DNA of 5,670 bases from an uncultured Lachnospiraceae bacterium (GCA_910585855.1 CAJUGZ010000276.1:1-5670); one strand, 5' to 3'; shown: positions 1 through 5,647, numbered from the stretch's first letter. Numbers and translations: made by a program. The notes: generated by a model from the sequence alone, not told the origin.

Positions 1-62
1 TTGCTTTTTGGAAACCGGAACAGCAGGCTGCCCATCGTTTTCGAATTTGGCGTCCTCCCCCT
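1..62. repeat. Dispersed repeat, left copy (cut by window edge)
   Basis: Bases 1-56 match the reverse complement of 5433-5488 at 52 of 56 positions; the differences are at 11, 27, 34 and 47. The match then resumes for six bases (57-62 against 5419-5424) after an 8-base insertion in the right copy (5425-5432). The left copy runs off the window, so its full length is unknown. It begins with the short T run that, in the complete right copy, follows a terminator-like hairpin, so it may end a gene lying to the left. Two reading frames stay open across it, but I do not call a gene. The repeat itself is seen directly; its function is inference. Confidence 0.85.
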
Positions 63-82
63 GAAGATATAAAAAAGATTTC

Positions 83-111
83 TTGTAGAATACGAGATAC
101 TATGTTATAGT
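83..111 (+). promoter_or_regulatory. Sigma-A-like promoter before the leader
   Basis: TTGTAG (83-88) and TATAGT (106-111) are separated by exactly 17 bases, and a TG lies one base upstream of the -10 box (103-104), giving an extended -10. The predicted transcript starts near 118. It would read through a leader of about 290 bases into the small gene at 404 and perhaps on into the chemoreceptor. This is assigned by motif only. Confidence 0.5.
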
Positions 112-228
112 AAGATCAAAGTATACAGATAAAAAATGGGAATAAAAAAGCTGGGTTTATCGATCAATGAAATTAATATAGAGTAGATTCGACAGAACAG
201 ACAGAAAGGAGGAAGGAAGGGAATTTAA

Positions 229-270
229 ATGCGAATCTGGAAAGATATGCTGATTGTGGTAAAGAAATAG
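229..270 (+). other. Possible 13-codon leader ORF
   Basis: ATG at 229 reads MRIWKDMLIVVKK and stops with TAG at 268-270. It is preceded by a purine-rich stretch with AAAGGAGG (205-212, about 16 bases away, which is long) and AAGG (217-220, about 8 bases away). Its place between a promoter and a terminator-like hairpin is where a leader peptide would sit. The peptide has no run of one amino acid that would suggest classical attenuation. A chance ORF of this size is common, so this is weak. Confidence 0.18.
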
Positions 271-338
271 CAGGATTGGGGTATCTGTATAAAATAAATA
301 GGGATTTTAGATAGGGACAAAGGAGCATAAGCAAAGTG

Positions 339-368
339 AGATAGTTTTTAAGGTGGGCTATCTTTTTT
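339..368 (+). terminator. Intrinsic terminator or attenuator before the small gene
   Basis: AGATAGTTT (339-347) pairs with GGGCTATCT (355-363). Six pairs are Watson-Crick and three are G-U. The loop has seven bases and the stem is followed by T's at 363-368. Because of the G-U pairs it folds well only as a plus-strand transcript. It ends 35 bases before the ATG at 404, so it either ends an upstream transcript or conditionally blocks the one starting near 118. AGATAG is also present at 309-314 and could compete for the same right arm. Confidence 0.5.
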
Positions 369-374
369 AAGTAG

Positions 375-388
375 AAAGGAGAAAGGAG
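375..388 (+). promoter_or_regulatory. Tandem Shine-Dalgarno-like repeats
   Basis: The seven-base unit AAAGGAG/GAAAGGAG occurs twice back to back (about 375-381 and 382-388), inside an all-purine run. The nearer copy ends 15 bases before the ATG at 404, which is longer than the usual 6-10. No alternative start codon lies between them in this frame, so the 404 start still stands, but initiation may be weak or helped by the A-rich spacer. Confidence 0.4.
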
Positions 389-403
389 AAGAAGAAAGAA
401 AAA

Positions 404-721
404 ATGGAAGAAAGTGAAACGGAAGAAATGAAAGGATATAAGGATTTTATTATTACAAAGGAAAATTTATGGGATGTTTTAATTTATTATCAAGGAAGAA
501 CTTTTTATACTGTAAAAAGACTTCCATTTACTTATCAAATTAAAGGAGGAGAATTTTTTACAGATAGAAAGAAGAAATCAATTACAAAGGCTACTTTTGA
601 GCAGGCTTTTCAGAAAGTACAGGAGGATAAAGAACATAGAATTACCGGACCAAAAAGTTTATGTTGTTTTGGTGGACCTTATATATGGGCTGTATTTAAG
701 GAATTAGGAATTGTATCTTAG
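404..721 (+). CDS. Small protein of unknown function (105 aa)
   Basis: I cannot name this protein. It has no signal peptide or membrane segment and is probably cytoplasmic. After a charged, acidic N-terminus (residues 1-9) comes a segment that looks like short beta strands (about 32-53, with LPFTYQIKGGEFF), then KSITKATFEQAFQKV, which looks like a helix (58-72), then a glycine/aromatic C-terminal part with TGPKSL, a Cys pair (87-88) and FGGPYIW (89-95). From memory, short clostridial proteins with the same pattern exist and have no assigned role; I could not verify this. ATG 404 is the only start in frame, although its Shine-Dalgarno is 15 bases away. A second Met at residue 9 (428) has an even worse spacing. 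It lies 63 bases before the chemoreceptor with no terminator between, so co-transcription is plausible. Like the receptor it is AT-rich, with codons such as AAA, TTA and ATT. Confidence 0.75.
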   Translation: MEESETEEMKGYKDFIITKENLWDVLIYYQGRTFYTVKRLPFTYQIKGGEFFTDRKKKSITKATFEQAFQKVQEDKEHRITGPKSLCCFGGPYIWAVFKELGIVS

Positions 722-784
722 AAGACGGTGAGGGCTTTATTTAAAAGATTTATGAAAAGTCGATAAAAGAAAAGGGGAAACCGT

Positions 785-2470
785 ATGCTGAAAAAATTAG
801 AAAATAAGAAAATTAAAAAGAAATTAAATTATGCTTATCAAATTGTAATTAAATTAATGGTTTTATCTGGTATTCTTAGTATGATTGGACTTGGACTTTT
901 ATATAGAAATTTAAATAATTATATCAATGGTGCTCAGGCAGCGGATACGGCTGTAAAGTTATGTCGTGTAAGCGTTAATATTGTAGCAAGAAATATTCGG
1001 GAAATGGTTTTAAATGAGGATACATCTTCTTTTAATAATTATAAGAGTAAAGTAGATGAAAGAATGACAGAAGTTGAAGAACAACTTGCTATTTTAAAAG
1101 GTACCAATATGATATCTTCTCAGGTTTATCAAAGATATGAAACAGCTTTAGCAAATTGGAGTACGATTGGATATAGAATAATGGATCTGATAAAGGCGGG
1201 AGATAGAGAAACAGCGGTTCAGGAAATTTTGAATTACTGTGCTCCGGCATTAGAGCAGGTAGTAGAGATTTCTAAGGAAATTGATCAGATTACGGATGAA
1301 TTAAAGAAAGAAGCAATTCATGAAGGGTGGTCAACGGCGTTTTACGGAGTAATATCGATTGTACTATTTATTGTTATTGCTACCATTTTGTCTATACGAA
1401 TTGGAAATTACCTGATTTTATCACTTACAGAGCCGATTTCTGAATTGGAAAATGCAACGGAGGAACTGGCAAAAGGAAATTTACATAGTGAATTAACGTA
1501 TTATTCGGAAGATGAAATCGGAGGTTTGGAAGAAAGTCTGCGTCAGTCTATGAAAATCTTATCTTCTTATATTGATGATATTGGAAGAGTAATGAAAGAG
1601 TTTTCAAATGGAAACTTTGATGTAAGACCGCAGGTAGAATGGAAGGGAGAATTTGTAGGAATTTTAAATTCTTTTGTAGAGTTTGAAAAAAGTATGGCGG
1701 ATATGGTAAATGGTATTCAGCGTGTATCAGATCAGGTAAAAAACGGATCTGAACAGGTTTCGGCAAGTTCGGTAGACTTAGCGAAAGGTGTAACGGAACA
1801 GGCAGCAATTACAGAAGAATTATCTGCTACCTTGCAAACTGCTTCTGAACGGGTATCTCATAATGCGGAAAATGCAAAGCATATTAGCGGAAAGGTGGAT
1901 GCACTAGGAAAAGAGATTAATGACAGCAATGGAAAAATGCAGGAAATGGTGCAGTCTATGACAGCGATTAGTGATTCTTCAAAAGAAATCAGTAAAATTA
2001 TTGCTACGATAAATGACATTGCTTCTCAGACAAATTTATTGGCTTTAAATGCTTCTATAGAAGCAGCACGTGCAGGGGATGCAGGAAGAGGATTTGCGGT
2101 GGTAGCCGATCAGGTATCTGTATTGGCTGCACAGAGTTCACAGGCAGCAAAGGAGTCTACTATGCTGATTGAAACTTCTGTACATGCAGTGGAAAAGGGT
2201 ATGATAGTTGCAGAAGAAACGGCAAAATTGTTAGAGGGAGTAGTGGAAGGTTCACAGATGATTACAGAAGAGGTTACAGAGATAGCTACAGAATTAGAAA
2301 CACAGGCAGCTTCCATTACTGAAATTAACAGAGGAGTGGAAAATATTAATGATGTGGTACAGACTAATTCGGCTGCTTCAGAGGAATGTGCTGCTACCAG
2401 TCAGGAGATGAATAATCAGGCAATGTCTTTGGAACAGTTAATTCAGAAGATTCGAGTAAGAGCAAGTTGA
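785..2470 (+). CDS. Methyl-accepting chemotaxis protein (transmembrane chemoreceptor)
   Basis: This is a membrane receptor that passes ligand binding to the CheA/CheW kinase complex to steer flagellar motility. Order of parts: basic N-terminus (1-15), TM1 (about 20-40), an extracytoplasmic helical domain (about 42-183, resembling a short four-helix-bundle sensor), TM2 (about 184-205), HAMP (about 206-258, with LTEPISELE), a second HAMP-like unit (about 262-309, FSNGNFDVRP) and the cytoplasmic signalling coiled coil (310-561). The hairpin tip is clear: IASQTNLLALNASIEAARAG, then RGFAVVADQVSVLA (residues 412-448). Likely methylation pairs are E344/E345 and E533/E534, each in a matching small-residue context. 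The common EVR after FAVVAD is QVS here. There is no C-terminal CheR-tethering pentapeptide. The start is supported by AAGGGG at 772-777, seven bases before the ATG. The family is certain; the ligand is unknown. The pectate lyase downstream hints at a pectin-related signal, but that is inference. Confidence 0.96.
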   Translation: MLKKLENKKIKKKLNYAYQIVIKLMVLSGILSMIGLGLLYRNLNNYINGAQAADTAVKLCRVSVNIVARNIREMVLNEDTSSFNNYKSKVDERMTEVEEQLAILKGTNMISSQVYQRYETALANWSTIGYRIMDLIKAGDRETAVQEILNYCAPALEQVVEISKEIDQITDELKKEAIHEGWSTAFYGVISIVLFIVIATILSIRIGNYLILSLTEPISELENATEELAKGNLHSELTYYSEDEIGGLEESLRQSMKILSSYIDDIGRVMKEFSNGNFDVRPQVEWKGEFVGILNSFVEFEKSMADMVNGIQRVSDQVKNGSEQVSASSVDLAKGVTEQAAITEELSATLQTASERVSHNAENAKHISGKVDALGKEINDSNGKMQEMVQSMTAISDSSKEISKIIATINDIASQTNLLALNASIEAARAGDAGRGFAVVADQVSVLAAQSSQAAKESTMLIETSVHAVEKGMIVAEETAKLLEGVVEGSQMITEEVTEIATELETQAASITEINRGVENINDVVQTNSAASEECAATSQEMNNQAMSLEQLIQKIRVRAS

Positions 2471-2475
2471 TTTGA

Positions 2476-2515
2476 AATCGAAATCGAAAAAAGAGATATT
2501 TTTTAGATTTTGGTT
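2476..2515 (+). terminator. Long AT-rich hairpin after the chemoreceptor gene
   Basis: Bases 2476-2492 pair with 2499-2515: 16 of 17 positions pair (two of them G-U), with one G-A mismatch (2486/2505) and a six-base loop GAGATA. It starts six bases after the receptor's stop codon, so it probably marks the transcript 3' end. A T run (2499-2504) lies in the descending arm, but no T tract follows the complete stem; AAAAAAGGG does. It could therefore end transcription weakly, using only the inner or outer part, or protect the mRNA 3' end. Confidence 0.45.
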
Positions 2516-2546
2516 AAAAAAGGGACAAAAGAAGTTAAGTTTTGCC

Positions 2547-2575
2547 TGTACAATCGTTTGGAAATATGTTACAAT
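2547..2575 (+). promoter_or_regulatory. Pectate lyase promoter P1 (upstream)
   Basis: TGTACA (2547-2552) and TACAAT (2570-2575) are 17 bases apart, with TG one base before the -10 box, the same extended form as the promoter at 83-111. The -35 box is a poor match, so function would lean on the extended -10. Predicted transcript start is near 2582. It overlaps P2. Confidence 0.5.
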
Positions 2576-2586
2576 AGAACTATAAT
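2558..2586 (+). promoter_or_regulatory. Pectate lyase promoter P2 (downstream, better match)
   Basis: TTGGAA (2558-2563) and a perfect TATAAT (2581-2586) are 17 bases apart. The predicted transcript start is near 2593, which leaves an untranslated leader of about 43 bases before the ATG at 2636. On consensus match this is the stronger of the two overlapping promoters. It shows that the lyase has its own transcription unit, separate from the chemoreceptor. Confidence 0.6.
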
Positions 2587-2592
2587 TTTGTA

Positions 2593-2612
2593 GAAATTGC
2601 ACAGCAAATTTC
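2593..2612 (+). promoter_or_regulatory. Dyad at the lyase transcript start (operator or 5' stem-loop)
   Basis: GAAATTGC and GCAAATTTC flank a three-base centre ACA, giving eight pairs with one bulged A in the right arm. It begins at about +1 of P2 and some +11 of P1. That is a usual place for a repressor operator, for example of a sugar-responsive regulator. It could equally be a 5' stem-loop that stabilises the mRNA. No regulator gene lies in the window. Confidence 0.35.
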
Positions 2613-2635
2613 ACAAACGAAAGGGGTAAGACACT

Positions 2636-5356
2636 ATGGCAATGTGGAAGAAAATCAAAAAACCGTTGGCAGTAGCAATGGCTGGTATGATGATGCTGGG
2701 AAGTTTTGCAGGTCCGGTGGCACGCAATGTTTTGGCAGACGAGCCGGTACTGGCATTTGACACAGCAGCAGGCGGCGGAAAGTATGCAACAGGAGGACGT
2801 GGATATGATACCTATGTTGTAACTTCTCTGGAAGACTATGGCAAGGAGGATACACCGATTGAAGGTACACTTCGCTATGGAATCGAACAGGTTGCAATGG
2901 CAAACGGTGGTGCAACTATTGTATTTAATGTTGGCGGTGTAATCGATCTGAAGACAGACTTAAAATTTAAGGATGTAAAAAATGTTACGATTGCGGGACA
3001 GACTGCTCCGGGAGATGGAATTACGATTGCAGGATATCAGACTGATATCAGTAATTCGGAGAATTTAATTATCCGCTATATGCGTTTCCGTCCGGGCGCT
3101 GAAAATGTCAGCAACGGCAGTGATTCGATGGATGCACTTTGGGGCAGAGATAATAAGTTGTTTATGATTGACCACTGCTCTTTTAGCTGGAATACAGATG
3201 AAACGCTGTCTACTTACCGTGGACAGAACGGAACGGTTCAGTACTGTATGATTTATGAGAGCTTAACTGTATCAGGTCATACAAAGGGACGTCATGGCTA
3301 TGGTGGTATCTTTGGCGGTGACAATGTAATTTTCCAGTATAATTTGATAGCAAATACAACCTCCCGTGCTCCTAGAATGGGCGGTGGATCTATGGGAGAT
3401 CCAACCAAAGAGGCAGCAGGTGATGCTTATCAGTACTGTGCAACTACACAGGTAAGCAATAATATTATCTATAACTATGGATTTAATGTAGTTCATGGCG
3501 GCGGCTGGCAGTATACCAACTATATGAATAACTATATGATCAATGGTCAGGGTTCAAGAGAAAATATTGCTCAGATTATTGCAAATGCCGGTGAAAATAA
3601 AAAAACAGGCGGATTCTATGTATCTGGAAATGCACTCTATGACGGAAGTGTGAAAAATGAAGCAATTTCTGCAGATAACAGCGGTGACGGAAAGAACAGC
3701 GGTACAGTAAATACAGCTCCTGACTGGACAACGATTGCAGATAAGCAGTATACCTCAACGGTAGGCGGTGTTTCTTTTATGGAAACCAAGTCGTGTGATT
3801 TCCCTCTGGAAGCAGAGATGGAATCAGCAGAAGCAAGTTATAATAAGATTTTAACACAGGCAGGTGCAACCTATCCAAGAAGAGATGCACATGATGCCCG
3901 TGTAGTAGAAGAAGTAAGAAACGATACAGGTCGTTTTATCAATACCGAAGAGGAAGTCGGCGGCTATACAATGGCAACTATAAGCAGAGAAGCTGGTTAT
4001 GATACTGATATGGATGGTATGCCGGATGCCTATGAAGATGCAAACGGATTGAATAAAAATGATAAAAATGATGCAAAAGCGATTGCGGCAAACGGACGCT
4101 CTAATGTAGAAAATTATTTTAACGGAATTGTAAATCCGACAAAAGAAGCGGATAACCCAACCGTAAAATTGACTGTAGCAAATAATACACAGTTTGCAGA
4201 GGGCAGCACAATTACTATTGGTGCAGAAGCATCGGCAAACAATGGCGGAAGTATTGAAAAAGTAGAATTCTATAATGGATCACAGTTAGTCGGAACAGCG
4301 ACGGCAGCTCCTTATCAGTGCAATTTGACCGGATTAGAAGACGGAACTTACTTTATCTCAGCAAGAGCCTACGACAACAGCGGAACGGCTACACAGGCAA
4401 CCGCAGCACAGATTCATGTCAACAGTACGGCAGGTACAGGAGCATATACCAGTGTCGATATCGGAAATCCGGGAGTTACAGGCGCAGCTTCTTTGGAAAA
4501 TGGAGTATTGACAGTAAAAGGTGCAGGAAAGTTAGGAAAATCGGAAGGAGCATTAACTGGTGATGTAGCAGATGCAACCACCGATAATTTCCACTATGTA
4601 TATCAGAATTTAAGCGGTGACGGTACGATTGTTGCCAAATTAGAGGATGTTACAGCATTAGATAATCATGCTTTAACCGGTTTGATGATTCGGGAAAGCA
4701 CCAGCAATCAGGCAAAGACTGCTGTATTGGCAATGTCTTTGGTAAAACAGAATACAAAGTTAAACGAAGGAAATCCAGATATTGCAGATACTACATGGGC
4801 AGTTTATCTTGCAAATCGTGGAGCAACAAAAGTATTAAGTGACAGCGGCGAAGAACTGGCATTGAATCCAGAAGGTGCAATCAATGAATTAGGTGAGCAG
4901 ATTGATTCTAAGTCAAGTGCGTTAAAAGCAGGTGTACCGCTGGTAGAAGATTTTTATTTTAGGATGCCGGAAAACGGAAAGAGTGTAACTAATGGCATCT
5001 GGCTGAAGTTAGTGCGGGAAGGTGATGTATTTACTGGATATGCAAAGAATACGGAAGCAGAAGAGTGGAAACTGATTGGTTCGGCAGAAATTCCTATGGC
5101 AGCCGATGTTTTGATTGGATTTGCAGTAGATGCCAATAAGGTTGCAAATGATCTGGATAATTTAAGTACAGCGAAGTTCTCCAATATCAGTATGGGTGCA
5201 GGTAGTACATATGTAGTAAAGAATGGCGATTATTTATTAAAGATTGCTAGAGAGAACGGATGTACGGTAGAACAGTTAAAAGCAGCAAATCCGAATATTA
5301 AGAATATCAACTTTATTCGGGCTGGTTGGGTATTAAATATTCCAAGTGCAAATTAA
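2636..5356 (+). CDS. Secreted multimodular pectate lyase (PL1-like) with Ig-like, lectin-like and LysM modules
   Basis: This enzyme probably cleaves polygalacturonate by Ca-dependent beta-elimination outside the cell. The signal peptide spans residues 1-34 (KKIKK, a hydrophobic stretch, likely cleavage VLA|D). The PL1-type beta-helix runs from about 40 to 335. It has VTIAGQTAPGDGITIAG (117-133), the hallmark IDHCSFSWNTDET (178-190, with D187/E189 as possible Ca ligands) and SRAPRMGG (243-250), where R244 is my candidate catalytic base and R247 its partner. Then follow a Ca-binding loop DTDMDGMPD (456-464), a Big_7-like Ig domain (about 507-596, VEFYNGSQLVGTA), a concanavalin-like module of unsure class (about 604-853, FHYVYQNLSGDGTIVAKLED and GLMIRES), and a C-terminal LysM (858-903, YVVKNGDYLLKIAREN). 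The LysM suggests attachment to peptidoglycan, so the enzyme likely stays on the cell surface. ATG 2636 lies nine bases after AAGGGG (2621-2626); Met 3 is a less well spaced alternative. The gene is complete. Exact PL1 subfamily, and pectate versus pectin preference, cannot be told from the sequence by eye. Confidence 0.92.
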   Translation: MAMWKKIKKPLAVAMAGMMMLGSFAGPVARNVLADEPVLAFDTAAGGGKYATGGRGYDTYVVTSLEDYGKEDTPIEGTLRYGIEQVAMANGGATIVFNVGGVIDLKTDLKFKDVKNVTIAGQTAPGDGITIAGYQTDISNSENLIIRYMRFRPGAENVSNGSDSMDALWGRDNKLFMIDHCSFSWNTDETLSTYRGQNGTVQYCMIYESLTVSGHTKGRHGYGGIFGGDNVIFQYNLIANTTSRAPRMGGGSMGDPTKEAAGDAYQYCATTQVSNNIIYNYGFNVVHGGGWQYTNYMNNYMINGQGSRENIAQIIANAGENKKTGGFYVSGNALYDGSVKNEAISADNSGDGKNSGTVNTAPDWTTIADKQYTSTVGGVSFMETKSCDFPLEAEMESAEASYNKILTQAGATYPRRDAHDARVVEEVRNDTGRFINTEEEVGGYTMATISREAGYDTDMDGMPDAYEDANGLNKNDKNDAKAIAANGRSNVENYFNGIVNPTKEADNPTVKLTVANNTQFAEGSTITIGAEASANNGGSIEKVEFYNGSQLVGTATAAPYQCNLTGLEDGTYFISARAYDNSGTATQATAAQIHVNSTAGTGAYTSVDIGNPGVTGAASLENGVLTVKGAGKLGKSEGALTGDVADATTDNFHYVYQNLSGDGTIVAKLEDVTALDNHALTGLMIRESTSNQAKTAVLAMSLVKQNTKLNEGNPDIADTTWAVYLANRGATKVLSDSGEELALNPEGAINELGEQIDSKSSALKAGVPLVEDFYFRMPENGKSVTNGIWLKLVREGDVFTGYAKNTEAEEWKLIGSAEIPMAADVLIGFAVDANKVANDLDNLSTAKFSNISMGAGSTYVVKNGDYLLKIARENGCTVEQLKAANPNIKNINFIRAGWVLNIPSAN

Positions 5357-5365
5357 GAGTAAGGG

Positions 5366-5407
5366 AAAACAGTGCTTCTAATGAATTGTTAGAGGTACTG
5401 TTTTTTT
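5366..5407 (+). terminator. Intrinsic terminator of the pectate lyase gene
   Basis: AACAGTGCTTCTAA (5368-5381) pairs with TTAGAGGTACTGTT (5389-5402) over 14 positions, two of them G-U, with a seven-base loop TGAATTG. Two further A-T pairs extend the base (5366-5367 with 5403-5404). A run of seven T's covers 5401-5407. It begins ten bases after the stop codon. This is the clearest terminator in the window. Confidence 0.9.
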
Positions 5408-5418
5408 GATTTGGTTGG

Positions 5419-5488
5419 AGGGGGACGGCTAGAGGACGCCAGATTCGAAAACGGTGGGCAGACTGCTGTTCCGGTTTACAAAAAGCAA
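5419..5488. repeat. Dispersed repeat, right copy (inverted relative to the left copy)
   Basis: Bases 5433-5488 are the reverse complement of 1-56 with four mismatches, and 5419-5424 matches 57-62 after an 8-base insertion (ACGGCTAG, 5425-5432). Read on the minus strand, the copies share a frame with KPEQQ and AHRFRIWRP; two of the four differences are silent in it. I recall similar peptides annotated as hypothetical proteins in Lachnospiraceae genomes, which would fit spurious ORFs on a common intergenic repeat; this is unverified. The repeat probably extends right of 5488. Confidence 0.85.
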
Positions 5489-5517
5489 GAAGTTCTAAGA
5501 CTTCTGCCTTTTCCTTT
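5485..5517. terminator. Two-way terminator-like hairpin inside the right repeat
   Basis: AGAAGT (5488-5493) pairs with ACTTCT (5500-5505) around the loop TCTAAG, and GC (5485-5486) pairs with GC (5506-5507) past one bulged A. On the plus strand it is followed by CTTTTCCTTTTT; on the minus strand the stem runs straight into TTTTTG. It could therefore back up the lyase terminator and also end leftward transcription from beyond the window. The left copy begins with the same T run at bases 5-9. Confidence 0.5.
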
Positions 5518-5623
5518 TTCCAGTCGGACAGACCGGGGCGCAATTCGCCCTCATTTCAGCCGAAACATAATTGGTGTAAGGAAGGATGTTATCAGTCGTA
5601 AGACATTCTCTTTCTTATTATCC

Positions 5624-5647
5624 GGGCTAAACACGCCCCTTTTTTTT
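5624..5647 (+). terminator. Weak terminator-like hairpin near the right edge
   Basis: GGGC (5624-5627) pairs with GCCC (5635-5638) around a seven-base loop TAAACAC, followed after one C by eight T's (5640-5647). Only four pairs form, so the stem is marginal, although the T tract is good. It has no obvious plus-strand gene to serve, because the lyase terminator lies well upstream. Confidence 0.3.

Larger units (their letters stand above)
112..403 (+). other. Gene-poor leader / intergenic region
   Basis: This stretch of about 290 bases has no convincing gene. It holds a possible 13-codon ORF (229-270), a hairpin with a T tract (339-368) and a run of 32 uninterrupted purines (373-404) that includes two Shine-Dalgarno-like repeats. 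I looked for the c-di-GMP riboswitch often found before clostridial chemotaxis genes and did not find its conserved core. If the promoter at 83-111 is real, this is a long 5' leader with room for regulation; otherwise it is a plain intergenic gap after an upstream gene. Confidence 0.5.

Noticed and set aside
1..110. Two open frames (1-72 and 3-110) entering from the left edge, one reading KPEQQAAHRFRIWRPP
   Set aside because: They lie on the dispersed repeat, no start is visible, and both frames are open at once. They look like incidental ORFs, not the 3' end of a gene, though a real gene end cannot be excluded without the upstream sequence.
288..295. TATAAAAT as a second promoter -10 box
   Set aside because: No acceptable -35 hexamer lies 16-18 bases upstream.
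112..403. c-di-GMP riboswitch before the chemotaxis gene
   Set aside because: GCAAAG and GGGACAAAG occur (310-336), but the two-helix core, the tetraloop/receptor and the spacing of the known class are absent.
1548..2316. Minus-strand ORFs inside the chemoreceptor gene
   Set aside because: They are antisense shadows of a clear coding sequence, with no domain signal or ribosome binding site.
2547..2626. CcpA-type catabolite repression site near the lyase promoter
   Set aside because: ACAAACGAAAG and TGTACAATCG resemble parts of the consensus but miss key positions on one side.
2655..5184. Minus-strand ORFs and one +2 ORF (4318-4563) inside the lyase gene
   Set aside because: The compositions are skewed (His/Leu/Ser-rich or Arg/Ser-rich), which is typical of alternative frames of a real gene.
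1..5488. Composite transposon bounded by inverted repeats
   Set aside because: No transposase or recombinase is encoded, no target duplication is seen at the ends, and the repeats look like intergenic elements.
5313..5543. Minus-strand 76-codon ORF with KPEQQSAHRFRIWRP
   Set aside because: It crosses the repeat and the lyase terminator and runs into the lyase coding sequence. It has a non-ATG start, no ribosome binding site and low-complexity ends.
5495..5554. Minus-strand ORF of about 19 codons starting MRANCAPVCPTG
   Set aside because: It stops early inside the repeat and has no clear ribosome binding site. It is probably a spurious frame on the repeat.
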